A stretch of 64,000 nucleotides of DNA from Terebella lapidaria. Taxonomy: Eukaryota; Annelida; Polychaeta; Terebellida; Terebellidae. The notes under the pieces are model-generated. The model made no database searches. It had not been told where the DNA came from and was given only the letters and a program-made list of their open reading frames with translations. The stretch is from contig OX424555.1 of NCBI GenBank assembly GCA_949152475.1, positions 10,496,868 to 10,560,867 of the forward strand, given 5' to 3'. The position numbers and the translations under genes are program-made. This document shows, one piece after another, positions 36,041 through 49,880 of the stretch (the first letter of the stretch is position 1; each line of letters begins with the position of its first letter).

Positions 36041-37019
36041 TTGAAATTTTCTCGATTTTGCCTGACACTGGACTTTGAGATTGGATAATGGACTCGGATT
36101 TGTTTGCTCGGATACTTTATACTTGGGTATTGTTTCCATGTTTATTGTTTACAATCCTAACCTCTAGATGCAAGCCTTCAAACCTCAGCGACCAATTTAC
36201 CCAATCCACGTCAGACTTTTATCACTCACGATCATCTATGGTCAAGATAAAGGTCACCATTAGTTGTTTCATATGCGATTTCCAATATGCTCATAATGCA
36301 AACTGCCTATATGCTCATAATGCAAACATAAGCTCCATCTTCTGTACAAGCATCTCGTCTGTAGAAGCAAATTTGGGCATTTTTTACTAAAAATGACTCT
36401 TGACCTTTCAAGGTCATCGAATATCAAATTCAAGCCAATTTCTAGGTCACCATACAAATCGCCATATAAGAATTCCAATTGGAAAGTGCCAATATCTAAG
36501 CTCTACACATTCCAAAAAACGAAAGTGCCAATATCTAAGCTCTACACCTTCCAAAAAAAGCTCTATACATATCAAAGACGTTTTATGAGTACAGTTGTGG
36601 CAGCTCCAATTATGAAGGACGAAACTGCCGAAATTTTGAAAAACCAAAAAAATGGTGAAAACAATTTTTGCCTATAAATGGCCCAAAATGGATAGTGGGA
36701 TGCAAATTGGGGCAAAAAAAAAATTTTTGACCGACCCGTCGGCGATGCGAGGGCAACAGAACTTATATATACACATCAGCTGTATACGTAAGGGGAATCT
36801 TTTGAAACAAAAATCTCAAACTGTCCGAATTGCTTTAGAGGAAATGACTGCCAAAATCAGAAATTGGCTGTTTTTTCGTTGAAAATGACCGCCATTTCGA
36901 AAAGATTGTGAAAATAAAAAAATAAATAATGATCCCATATTGAAATATTTTTAGGCATATTTTCGTGCAAGATTTTCGTCCGTAAACTTTAAAGATAAAA
37001 ATGTGGATGGACAACGCAG
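36041..37019. other. Noncoding stretch, simple and old repeats
   Basis: Short local duplications are present, such as gtgccaatatctaagctcta at about 36,487 and 36,525 and atatgctcataatgcaaac at about 36,286 and 36,311. The 36,170-36,420 part resembles 35,330-35,440. I see no gene. Confidence 0.45.
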
Positions 37020-40000
37020 GTTGTTGTACACGACCTGGTTGTTCAATAAAACTCCTTCAAATATCATTTCCTTGACACTCGCTTGTACACATTTTGCGTC
37101 ATTCACTGTAACCTTCAGTCCATTCTTGGGCAAACAATTGCAGTCTCTTTAAAAAATCTCATGAAATGAAATACATATAGTCATGCAAACCATTTTTTTA
37201 GTTTCATTTGTTACAACCTAATTTATTCACAAATATATCTGAAATATGCTGTGAATTCATTGTCATTAGTGACTGTGTGATCATCATCGATCTATGACCA
37301 TTCATTATAAGCAGCTAAAGTCTGTGCATTACAACTTTAAAAATATGTGTTTGAAATACTGATATCCAAATGGAAGATCTGATTTCATATCCCCATTTCT
37401 CAAATATAACAACTAATAGATATACAGCTTTGCCTTAAAGGCAACAGAGTGATACGTGAAGACCCGTTCTCCGGTACACATTGCTGAACTGCACACATTG
37501 CTGAACAGCACGATTGATAATGGTACATGTAAATCATCACTCATGGTGAACATCCTGAAAGAGCTGGTGGAATGGTCACAAGCAAAGATCCTGAAACTTT
37601 GATGACATCTTGCTGAAGAAAATATTTCTTATCACGATTTCAATCCTAGTATGATGCCGAGTGGGAGTTAAATCGGATGAACGCAGAATAGTATTACATG
37701 GCCACGCTGTAAAACCGATAAGTTGACTGATGTGGCGAAAAAAAATCATCAGAAATATGAACAATAACAGTCATTTCATTACCGTAATGAGGTTTATCTA
37801 CTCAAGATAGAAAACTTTCGACCCAGTGATGAAGGCCTTCGAAGATGACAGAACAAAGAGACTGGCACAGTTTACGTCAGCGGTAGATTTTGTTTGGAGG
37901 ATTACCAACAAGATCACAGTAGTAGCCAGCAAGACCTGAGCGTCAATCTCAGGATTTATAAATAGGATGACAACAGGTGCGTTGTTAGGGGGTCAAGGGG
38001 CATCGGAAAGTGCTTATCGCATCTATTTACAGCACTCCAACAATATAGGCGAGCTTTTTATGGAAGGTTGCCATGACGACTCCTGAATCTTGAATGTTCA
38101 GATATTTATGCCTTAGTGAGAGCACAACATTGTGAATCTGTATGAGACAAAATATGTGTATACTAATATTTCATCAAAATTGGAAGGTTTGTATTGTGTC
38201 CTGTAAACGTTGATGTGGACTCAATGGTGCTCATGACCATAAACTCATATAGCATGTCAAGGTATTCTGATTTAAATAGCTTGTATAACCGACAGTACAT
38301 TGCACTTATTGTTTAGAGCGATTTCACAATAGAATTTAAGACTGCTGTACATCTGTTAACCATACAAATGTACATCTGTTAACCATACCGTAAGCTAACT
38401 TATAATTGTAAGATAACCCGTTGATTGTCATTCCATTTATGTTGTAGTGGCGTCTCTCGCGAAATATATGATATAAGTGAATTGCTGTCAAGGCAGATTT
38501 GAATATTACTTAAATGCCCAACATGGCTTCTTTTGCTATGGTTTGGATGCATATATCACTAGTGCATACGGAGAAAAGATTCCGACAGGGAGAGCAAGGT
38601 ACAGTATTCCATCACGTAAATGGTGTTTATAAAATGAAAATCATGAAACCCTAAAATAAAATAAAATCCTAATAAACCTCAGTTTTTGAACTCTCTTATC
38701 TGTTTTTAACAGTTACGTTTTTATATGTATCAGACATCCTATTAAAACACACAGAAAAAATCATCATGGAACATTCTATTACCATATGAATACATGAACT
38801 ATGCGTCGTTTCATCTCGGGTTTGTCCAGTGATAGTGGTGTCTTTGTCAAGTGTGCCACATTGTCTGGTGATAGGCTTACTCACTTCCATAATTAGTGCT
38901 TGATCATTAAAATGTTACCGTGTGCTGAACTTTATACTTATCTCTAGCCCATGTGTGACCTCATATCGATACATAGTTGGCAGTTGGTGTAAGAAAAACA
39001 AGCTGTATTTATTACGCTTTGTAAATCAATGATTAGAAAAATGATACATGGACGTTCAAGGATAACAACTTGTGAGAGGTCGATCATACCATTAGATAAA
39101 GTTAACATCAGTGTACTAGCGATAATTAAACACGAACCTAACGTCTTCCTGCAAGATATTCCTGAAGATTGATTGCATTTGTTGTCGTGTTTTCAGGCAC
39201 TTTGCATTGCAGGTATACGAACCCGGGAAATGCTGTGGATTTTTTCCTTCATTGATTGTCGTCCTGCGATCTTCTCGATATGTTCATTTCGTATATAGTC
39301 CCAGTATAGTAGACCCACCCTCGATATATATTGATGTTGGAGCGTTCATATGCTGTGATATCCATGTTAATGAATAATAAACCATCTATGATTACAACCA
39401 TATCACAACCAGGTGTATGATCCGCTCCACTGCGTTGATTGTTTAGAATAAAAACAGGAATACGTGTATTATGAAAATAGGAAAATCATCATTTTTGTTA
39501 TGTGTAAATATTCTTTCTTGAGCAGGGTAGAAAAGAGCTTTGCAGTGAACATGTGCACTTTTGTTGCTGACAATAGTATATATTCAATCATTGAATGAAG
39601 TATATAATCGAGGGATTTATCAAATGTATGATTCCTGATCACGTACTTGTACAATGTTTAGCAATTCTGTTCTGAATCTTGCTTGATTTATTTTGAAAAT
39701 GATACTCCATGGCTGTGGGGGATGAAGAACAATTGAGCTAAAATTATGAAATGTGTGACCCGTGGCACAACCAAAATACCTCAGGCCAGGTCATGTCACA
39801 AACAGATGGCACCGACCCGTGTCATCGGATTTTTTTCACCTAATGTCAGGAAATTTATCTCAGATCCTTCCATATGATCACAATTCAGTTGATGTCAACT
39901 TTCGAAACATCAGTCACATAGACATATAGGCCAGCTAAATAATGTATTTTATTTGACCCACTATTCGAAAAAATACAGTGGTTATTTAAAGCCAGATCAA

Positions 40001-41060
40001 TGTTATGTATTCCCTTATTTCCATTCCCAACATGTCTCGCTTGTTGTCTCAAGCTTGTATTTTTGTGATAACAACTTTTCACGATACAATGAGCTAAACT
40101 AGTTGATTCTGGATTCCACTCACATTCCCTGATGTTACAAGCTTTGCGTCACATAGATCTATACATCAAACTTCTGCAGTCTTTGTGCTGACAGCTTCTG
40201 GATCCTCGGGGTTAGGTCGGGACCCAATCTCTCTCCCATGACAATTACTGCAGCTAGAGAAAATATACTTCGCGAAGAACAGAAATTGTCGTTTTCCTGT
40301 GGTAAGTATTGCTGTCTGTGGTTTGCTGACCATGAGATAGCGCGAGGTCTATAGCGTGAACATGACAGGAGCAAGTGTACATGCGTTTAACGGTCACGTG
40401 ACAGATTGGCGTCGATGTTGTGCTGTCATCTTCAATATAACTCTCCTCAATAAACACGAGAAGCCCAGCCATACCAGGGCCACGAACGATTGTCAAATTA
40501 ACCCTGCGGTGGTACAAGCCTTGACAAAATGAACATTGACAAGTGTATCTCCTGATTCATCACAGATACAAAATTACTTAAAATAGTGAGGGTCATCGCA
40601 CGTCAGCGTGTGAATCCTGGGGAATATGACATGCTTGCAGTTTTGGGGAGTTTAATTGCTTTGTCCCATTCAATAAACAACGATGTTAATAATCAGTTCT
40701 CAAAGCCTTGAAAGCACTATGATACAAGTAACCTACAGTGGAGAGAATTATTTTTGTGGCCAGCGGAAATATGTTGGGATGGGAAAGTTTATGTGAATAA
40801 TAACCTTAATTTATTGGATTAAATTGCTCATTATTCTCCATATTATAAACAAAGAAGAACATATAAATGTATATCCGAGCACAGACATTGAATGGTTTTA
40901 ATGTTGCCCAATGTTTTGGATAAAAGTGATAGTTTATGCGTCATTCTGTCCTTCTGATTTAGAAATAATTGCCACTTTGAGCTCGACAGTTTGTACCTAT
41001 TATTGTCATGTGGCAGAAATCCTGATGGCTTCAGGTGGATGCCTATTTACGACAAGAGGT
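37020..41060 (-). repeat. Left arm of palindromic repeat copy E4
   Basis: The first part (37,020-39,454) duplicates 23,300-25,122. The unoccupied LTR target is at 39,455-39,457. Blocks Q (39,775-39,925), O (40,140-40,560) and P (from 40,975) follow. The stretch 38,510-41,060 is the reverse complement of the right arms at 16,545-19,400 and 44,395-48,830. Noncoding. Confidence 0.68.
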
Positions 41061-44000
41061 GACCGTGTGATAGTTAAGGTCTGTAGGTCAGGTTCAAGGT
41101 ATTGCCATCGTTACCAATATAGCACACTAGCCCTACCTGTCAACATCTCTGACCAGCCTAAATCCCGCAGATGTCACAGCAAAAAGGACGAGTGTTACGA
41201 TGCTAATATTCGTATCTGGGCTTTTTTAGAGGTAGATTGGGAGGAGATATTGGAACCAACTGTGAAAAAAACAAGGAATGAAAGTTGGGTACCCTTGTCT
41301 TTCGGTATATAGACACGGTTTGCCAAATTGGGATTTTCTGAATTTTCACCAGTAAGTCAGATATGAAGAAAACCAGGACATGTTCATTAGGAGCTGACCA
41401 GCTAGTAAGAAATTATGTTATCAACACAGAGCACTCAACTTATAATTATTAAACCCAATTATACCGAATAGGCAAATTGACCCATGCTCTCTACTTTTAT
41501 TTGTTTTTCAATGTACCAGTTCTAAGACCTCAATGCCACTATCATGAATGTTGACGGCGAACTGTATTGAACTGATGAGTGTGTTTACAAACTACAACGA
41601 ACTATAGCTAGTCAGAACGACGACGTAGTACATTTTGTATTTCAGGGAAGATTGAGAGCCCATATACAGTTGAGAGACAGAATAAACCTCAACCACAACA
41701 AATGTGTCACTGAACTGTGTAAAAACTATGGAAGCCCAGATAGAACATTTTCCCCGATAGTTTATCTCGCCTCGGCGAACTGTTATCTTTCTTTGGCCAA
41801 TGGGGTACATACGCCAATGGCAAATTCATTGAAATCTTTCATTAAAGACCCACGTTGCATTCAATGCCCTCTTCTGGGAAAACCTTCCATGCATAACAAA
41901 GTCAGTATTGTTGACAAATTTCAGTCACCTTACTGGTCAGCACTGACCATGTCCTATGAATATCGGTTAATTTTAGACATGCATGATTAAACTGTGAAAA
42001 TTGGAATGCCTTTTTATGGCAACGTGGGTCTATTTACAGGAAGACACAAACAATTTGTACCTTTCGATAATGTACCCCATTGGTATCTCGCCTCGGCCAA
42101 CTCTCATCCCGCCTCGACGAACTCCTAACTTGCCTCGGTGAACTCCTAACTCGCCTTGGCGAACTGTGGCTGCAGCCGTTCCAAATTAGATGCGTTACAT
42201 AACTGACAACTCAGTAGTTGACCTCGGCGAACTGTTAACTCGCCTTGGAGAACTGCTATCTCACCTGTGCCAATTGTTATCTCGCCTCGGCCATCTATTA
42301 TCTCGCCTCGTCGAACTCCTAACTTGCCTCGGCGAACTATGGCTGCCATTTCAAAATAGATGCGTTACTTAACTCACAACTTGGTAGTTGGAAGAGGCGA
42401 ATTAGCATTTGGCCGAGGTGAGATAACAGTTGGCCGAGGCGAGATAACAGTTGGCCGCGTCGAGTTAACAGTTGGTAGTGGTGAGATAGCAGTACACCGA
42501 CGTGAGTTAACAGTTCACCGAGGCGAGATAACCTTTCTTGGCAAATGTCCTATCTGGGCTGCCGTTATAAACAGAACCATAGTAACTTCGACCTTTTTAA
42601 AACGCAAATGGTCGTCCGTTGCAGTTTGTCTGCTGTTCAAGCTCAGATGAATATTTATAACTTTTTGAAAAACCAATCTGCAAGTGGTCTCCCATAGGTA
42701 AGCATATTTTAAAAAAAGATAAATCCCAGATTTAGGTAAACAAGTGATGCAGGCATATATGATGCCTGGTGCAATAAGTGGTTCAGTCAGATTTTTGGTC
42801 TGTCCAAATATGGTTCAATTCATAATGTCATGTAGGCTGTGTGTAGTCAGTTTATTATTCATGTGTGAAAACATATTGAATGTGGTTCAGTCAACGTGGA
42901 GCTTGTTATATTTGGAGATTTTCCAGTTACTTGGACAAATTATGGTCCATTTTTGCAGTTTTGGGAACGTTTGCACCATACTAGGAAAATGACACCGACG
43001 CTCAGGTCCATTTCACGGCCATTTACCAGCGAAAACATAGCACTATTTGGCAACATTGGTCGAGGGCATGGAAGGAAGAGTGGTGCCTCTTCAGTGCCAG
43101 TGAATTGACACCCTGGACACTTGACTGAGCAGTACAGAACGGTGCAATTCTCGATAGGTATATGTGCCAGATTTGATTGATGTCCATTTTGCCCAGTTTG
43201 CTTTATTGAAGAGCCGCTTGATGGATTTTAGTGGACAGCGTGTAATAACGGCGTGCAATAGTGGGCAATAACATTTGTGCCGTCAGCAGCTTGTGACGGC
43301 ATGAGTGGTTCAGAACTTTCTGAGTCTGGGAGACGTGGGGTCGCTTGGATGCTGCCGGCATTGACGGGGTGGGTGGCGTTGGGATAATTGGATCAGAGAG
43401 TTGAGTAGATAATTTCACTGAATTCACATTCACCTGAATATTGCCATATCGGATATCTTAATAGATGGACAACAACTGGTAGGTGACCCAACGGGGATAA
43501 ATTGATGAGTTTTGGAATTATTTTATGACTGCAGCTAACGTTTGTATCTACAGGCCTATATATGTTTTCGCAGAACGGTGCACTTCTCGATAGGTATATG
43601 TGCCAGATTTGATAGATGTCCATTTTGCCCAGTTTGCTTTATTGAAGAGCCGCTTGATGGATTTTAGTGGACAGCGTGTAATAACGGCGTGCAATAGTGG
43701 GCAATAACATTTGTGCCGTCAGCAGCTTGTGACGGCATGAGTGGTTCAGAACTTTCTGAGTCCCGGAGACGTGGGGTCGCTTAGATGCTGCCGGCATTGA
43801 CGGGGTGGGTGGCGTGGGGATAGTTGTATCACCACTCATGAACTTTCTGAGTCCGGGAGACGTGGGGTCGCTTGGATGCTGCCGGCATTGACGGGGTGGG
43901 TGGCGTGGGAATAATTGTATCAGAGAGTAGAGGAGATAATTTCACTGAATTCACATTCACCTGAATATTGCCGTATCAGATATCTTAATAGATAGACAAG

Positions 44001-44160
44001 AACTGGGAGGTGACACAGCGGAGATAAATTGATGAGTTTTGGAATTATTTTCTGATTGCAGCTAACGTTTTATCTGCGGGCCTATACATGTTTTTGCATG
44101 ATATGATAATACCAGTAATGTGGAGAATCCAACAAACAAACGCAAATGTCATTTGGTACT
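41061..44160. repeat. Interior of palindromic repeat copy E4
   Basis: Nearly identical to 31,977-35,043, including the inverted 21-bp minisatellite (41,755-42,540) and the tandem block (43,138-43,980). Beyond 44,141 it continues into the right arm, which E3 lacks. Relative to E1 the interior runs in reverse. Confidence 0.7.
41755..42540. repeat. 21-bp inverted minisatellite, second copy
   Basis: Forward units at 42,085-42,339 and inverse units at 42,390-42,535, almost base for base like 33,001-33,450. Confidence 0.75.
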
Positions 44161-45420
44161 TTTATTCCTGCATGTATCTGGGTTTTTGGCAACCTCTAAT
44201 GACCATCAAGCGCATAGCAGGGGAAGGAAGGTAAATTAAACAGTGACATGTAAGATAAACCCTTGCCGAATCATATTACAGTTTTATAAAAACCACTCAT
44301 AAAATATACCTCCAATTATAATTATACACAGTGTAAACTCATTCAATAATGAACCCCAAGCTACCCTTGACCGACACAGGCCCACCGCCTTAATTAATAC
44401 CGTCGTAAATGGGCATCCACTTAAACCCATCTGGATTTCTGCCACATGAAAATAATAGCTACAAACTGTAGGGCCCTGGTGCATGTCTGTCACACATGAG
44501 AATTTATCCTTGATTCAAGGAGAGCATTCGTAAATATTGTTTATGACTGAAAGACAACAAATATGATTTGAAGAGAAAACACTTCTAATTCAATTCGTTG
44601 CATTTCTTAGTTGTTTTTATTCCATGGCAAGTAACAGACTCACTATTCACGATAATTGATATCATAGTGCATAATAATGTTTTGAAATTTTTGAGTAATA
44701 CTGTACTGCTGTTTGGTTGATAGGGGGGAGGGAATTCCTTGGAAATCCACGCTAACGTGTGATATCAAGAGGCGGACAAGATTCTGATCAATTTGACAAT
44801 CATTTGTGCGCTGCTACCACTGGACATCTTCTGTCCATTGAGATGAGTTATATCGAAGATGACCGCATAAATCCACAACAGCCAACTTGTCAAGTGATCG
44901 CTGTGACGCATGTACACGTCTTTCTGTGTCATGTTCACGTTATCTCGTGGTCAGCAGCCCACGGGCAACAATCCTCTCCGCAGGCAAACGACCATTTGCA
45001 ACCATGAGCATGTTCCTCTGGCTATTGTCCTCTGACTCTGGCTATTGTCTCTGGCAACTATGAGCATGCAGGCTGCAGGAGTTTGATAATCGAGACATAG
45101 TGCGCTATAAACATCAGGGAATGTAGGTGGAGTAGATCTAGATTGTGTCTTTTTCGTGAAAAGTAGTGCTCTAGTTGGTAACATTTATTATCAAAACTCT
45201 ATCATTGCCAAAATGAACAGTTAGCAGAACAACATCAAAATTGTCAGAGACTAGTGATCTTTTTGTTGGAATTTTCTGAGGTCTGAGCCCGCCCATGTAT
45301 TATTCCTATTCCTTCTGTTGTTCATCACCCACATTCTTGTTGATTATTTCGTGTTCAAATTTGATTAAACATGATCAGAATATTCTGATGTTAAATATTG
45401 CACAATTAGATCTACGTGAG
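44161..45420 (+). repeat. Right arm of E4, inner part
   Basis: The reverse complement of 9,347-9,532 and 7,010-7,175 (44,161-44,580) and of block O (44,770-45,150). The site 44,341-44,400 is the uninterrupted counterpart of the hAT target at 7,176. Noncoding. Confidence 0.65.
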
Positions 45421-46125
45421 AAGAAGAAGAATTTATTTCACACATGCTAACAAACATACAAGACGTATATGACAACTTATACAAACAGCACATGAAGGAC
45501 ACCAGAAAGAGCAAGGCTCATCTAGCTGGTGACCTTAGAGAAATAATAAATTGAACACTGAACACAACAACACAATAGGAATGAAGACATATAGATAAAT
45601 TAGTAATGAACCAAATAAAAAAAGTAACAGAGATAAAATCAAAACAGGAAGTTAAAAAGAGAGGGAACAAAAGTTCAACTATGTACACTATATTACAAAC
45701 AGTTGGATGCATAGTTGACAAATTAGTTTGTTGTAATGACAGAATAGAAAGGTATACAGCATACTGATTGGAGGCTGAAAAAACAAACAAAGGAGATACA
45801 AAGGGTTATGCGATGATATACACTTAAATACTTAGGCTTAAATAACATACAATGTCAAAGTTTACAAGTATCTGTTTATGAGGTGACTTTTCACATTCTT
45901 TTTTAACATTTGCAGTGAAGTCGATCTTTGGATATTTGACGGACATTCTTGCCACAATTTGGTGTAGTAATCATTAAAGAGCAATTTCCCATGTTGTGTT
46001 CTAGGGCGAGTCACTGTAAATAAGGTACTTTGTCTTGTTAAGATACTGGCGACTCTGGTGTTAGGATTTAAATTCCTCTGAATAGACCGGGTTAGGGTGG
46101 CTCCTAAATGACATCATTATTCTCG
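45421..46125 (-). mobile_element. 5'-truncated LINE, minus strand
   Basis: The minus strand carries the last 83 codons of a LINE reverse transcriptase, about 470 bp of 3' noncoding sequence, and a tail of gaaataaattcttcttcttc at 45,421-45,445. The copy is 5'-truncated near 46,115-46,125. It lies in the right arm of E4 and is absent from the corresponding part of E2. Confidence 0.6.
45862..46113 (-). pseudogene. C-terminal end of LINE reverse transcriptase
   Basis: An 83-codon frame after an in-frame stop ends at a TAA (45,862-45,864). It includes TRPRTQHGKLLFNDYYTKLW and a closing LKKNVKSHLINRYL, the pattern at the end of CR1/Jockey-type reverse transcriptases, where an LWN-like segment precedes a final FKxxLKxHL helix. 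It is a relic of a 5'-truncated insertion with no start of its own. Confidence 0.6.
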
Positions 46126-46171
46126 CATTTTGGGAGTAACATTTCGAAACTAAATAATTAAATTCACACCT

Positions 46172-46521
46172 AGCACAAATATTCCTGTCGCGACACAAAT
46201 ATTTAAATCGTGACAGAAATCATTTGTGCTGTGACACAAATATTTATGTTGCGACATAAATATTTCTGTCGCGACACAAATATTTCTGCTGTGACAGAAA
46301 TAATTTAAGACGCGACACAAATATTTGTGCTGCGACACAAATACTTTTGTCGGGACAGAAATCATATATGCTGCGACACAATTATTTTTGTCGCAACACA
46401 AATATTTTTGCTGCAACAGAAATCAAAAATCAAATATCTCTATCGTGACACAAATATTTAAGTCGCGACACAAATATTAAAGACTTGACTGGAATCATTT
46501 GTGCTGCGACAGAAATATTGA
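46172..46521. repeat. Degenerate minisatellite of about 20-21 bp
   Basis: At least 15 units of the type tcgcgacacaaatatttctg follow one another, alternating cac.. and cag.. variants and tcg/gct linkers. The array directly follows the LINE fragment on the interior side. Translation gives SQHKYLC-type periodicity, which reflects the unit length only. Confidence 0.75.
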
Positions 46522-46529
46522 TATCACCT

Positions 46530-49500
46530 GCGGAAAAACATAATGACCGTGATGGACATGTGTCACAAAAGTGTTTTCAATAGCAGTGACAAAGTGATTA
46601 ACATTGCCATTTGGGTGGCGATAACAAGCGCAAAACACACAAGGAATATCGTCAATGGTTAACTCCATCATCATGTCTTCCACTTGACAGTGTGGACAGT
46701 CAAAATGTAAATTCTGTTTGATGATGTTTTTTTGATATTCTGTAATTGATATACGATTTTTATGAAAATGCCTACATCCCCTCGTATTGTTGTCGATGCG
46801 AAAAATTCAAAATGGTAACCGTCAAGTAAATTGCGAATAAGTTGGGAATACAATTACCAATCTCAGTCAGCATTATAACATAAAAGAGTGATTCAGGTAC
46901 TCAAGGTAACATACCAACCCTGTCGAGTGCTTTCGCCGGCTGGCGATATTCATATGATACACTGAAATATTCTGTTTCAGGCTTCTGATTCATCTGCATA
47001 TTCACATGACAGGTTACTGGTCAAGGATTTATCGTTTAGCAGTTCAACCATTCTATTTTCGAAGTTATTCTCTTTAAGGGATTGCTTTACGCGTTGAGCG
47101 TGTGACAATAATAAAGTTTGTGATTCGAGAGTAAATGAAATAGTGCAACATATTGCTCATTATTACTTTGCATATTCACTAATATTACCGATACAAACTA
47201 TGTATGCGTAATAACGATTTCCAGTGCTCAGACAATAACATGCTTGTTTTGCTTATTTTTCATAGAAACCCTTTTGTTTGATGTCATATAATCAGGAATC
47301 AAGTGTTTACATATTGGTACTAAGTTCAGTTCAGCTTGGCTGCTGCTTCAGCACCTACCTCCCTGGCGTGTTCAAACCTCTTAGGCCCTGTGTGTTGAAA
47401 ATCAAGGAGTCAGTGCCTGGTGACGAAACACACAAAGTTCTCAAATGACTTCGAGTGTAGGTGTTGGAGTAGGTCGTGTCCGATGGCATAGTCGCCATCT
47501 GAGTCTAATCCTCCCTGGATTGTCCCCGTCGATCCTTTGATGCGATCTGGAAATGATCTCGAAGTAGGCTATATGTTTGATAAATGGCTCGATGATATAC
47601 TTCATCCATTGATGGAACATGATATGATATTTATCCACATCATATACACAGGACTGCTGTAAATCATTTTTTTCCTACAAGGTGGAAGTTTTATCATAGT
47701 CATATATGTGACGAAAAAATCATTTTCCATTTCGAGAGTATATATTTGCTTGTTTGTATTGCAATCAATCAGTGCCATGGAGAGGATCGTACCTTGCTCA
47801 TGGTCAGGATACGTTAATAATCATAGTCAGTTTATTATTCATTAACATGGATATTACAGTTTTCAAGCATCTACCATCATGGATGCACAGTAGATCTACC
47901 ATACTAAACATATATATGAGTTGCAATCAGAACATCCGTGTCGGAAAAAGTTAGATAAAAAGTTGCATGGATCTATGGACATTCAATGAAAGGATAAAGA
48001 GATGACAGCCTTCCCCTAGTCCATACATCTGGCTAAGTGCGTGAAAACGTGACAATCATTGCATTCAGAGTATTTGTGTATGTTATATTATACATAATGG
48101 GTGTGGTGTCTTACTTCGTCTTTATGTTTGACTTCGGGAAGGTCTTGCAGATAACTGGCTTTTGTCTGATAATGATTCCTTCATGTGACACTATGTCAAA
48201 GGAATGATCATTGATTCACAATCCATATGTGATATTTGCGAGATATTTGGTCAGATCCGACACTAATTATAATTATGTATGTATACATGACTCACTATCG
48301 CTAGTATTATGATGTTGACTTTATCTAATGGTATTATTAACTTGTCACTTGGAGTCAACCTTGAAAACCCATTTATCGTTTTTCTAATCACTGCATGATA
48401 TACAAAGTGTAATACGTACAGCTCATGTAGAATACATCAGATATTATATATATATCAAGGTTGTTCGATGTCACGGATCCGCTAGGGACGAGTATGAAAT
48501 GCATCACGTATTTTGGATCACTACTCATTAATTATGAAATGAGGTAGGCCTTTCTCACCAGATAAAACAATGCAGCACACACTACAAAAAAAACAAAATC
48601 ACTGAACAAACATGTCATCCACACGGCATTTGTGTATATTAGGTGACAAAATCCCAAAGTCGGATGTCCGATGATAATTGCTCTGGGTGCACTCAATGGG
48701 ATGGCGCTACATATAAAAAGTGGTTCTTCAAAGCAGATAAATGGGTATGATCCAGTTTATATGATAATATAAACACCATTTACTTAATGGAATATCCGGC
48801 CTGGCTTCGTCTGACCAGGGATATTCAATTTATACCTTTTGCCTGTTGGGAACTCTGAATTTACCGGTATATATTTATCATGTTTATATGGTTGCTTCAA
48901 ATTTAGCAATATTAAATTCAAGCAATATGAATTTTGTCCCCAAGACCAATTTACCCATAATATCTGATATTTCGTGACAGATCATCATCAAGTTACAACA
49001 AATAGAGTGGCATTTGGAAGATTATTATTGGATTGCCAGGTCGTGTCCAATTGTCAGTATTGTTAGGAGATGCAACTTCACATATCACACAAACATATAT
49101 CATATTCAGAAAGCAAAATACACATTTCATGATAAAATGCAATGTATTACCTTGCGGAATGTACTATAAAATTTACTAAACTATATCATTTGACATAATA
49201 CATACTGACATGCAAGCATTTACTTGGCATCAAATATATCTTGTAACACCATTATATCCACCACAACGTTTACATAGCACATTCGTATAAAAGGTGATAG
49301 TGGAATGATAATTTGGCAGCATCGAGATTGGACATAGAGAGAGGGAGTTTTCATTTGTGTGCACAGAAACTGTATTATTAGCATACCTACAATAAACCAA
49401 TATCGTGAAGCGATTCCATTCGCCTGTCATAGGCACATTGTATACGAATCTAATACACATGACATAGCTGGGATAAGTCGGACTGGTAGCTGACATGCTA

Positions 49501-49880
49501 CAGGGCAAGGAAACAATTCCCCAGCAGCATTTTTGTGAGGATTTATCCCAAAGTGGTACAGATACAGCTGATACCTCATAGGTGGTGGACTCCTGCAGCC
49601 CAGATATAAGTTAAATGTGACTATCCAAACATTTGGAAACATGTTTGATGGTATTCCCCTAACCCCGAGTCCTTTGCATCAAGCCAAAGAGGGAGCCCAC
49701 GCAGCTTACCGCTAGACAATACAACATCACGTTCTAAATGTTGAAGTGATTATTGAAAGCATTATTTTCGCCATGCGAATCAGCTACTGTCTCTTAAACA
49801 CCTCGGACATTGATTGAAATTGAATGTCGCCCACTATATGTTGGTCATGTGGAAGGGATGAATTGACCAAAAGTAATTCA
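46530..49880 (+). repeat. Right arm of E4, outer part
   Basis: Blocks at 47,577-47,640, 47,750-47,900, 48,290-48,470, 48,780-48,850 and 49,300-49,800 match 18,240-19,880 in the same order. The 46,540-47,560 part has no counterpart that I noticed. No gene. Confidence 0.6.

Noticed and set aside
46172..46521. CRISPR-like repeat array
   Set aside because: Units are contiguous and degenerate with no unique spacers. The window is metazoan, and this is a minisatellite.
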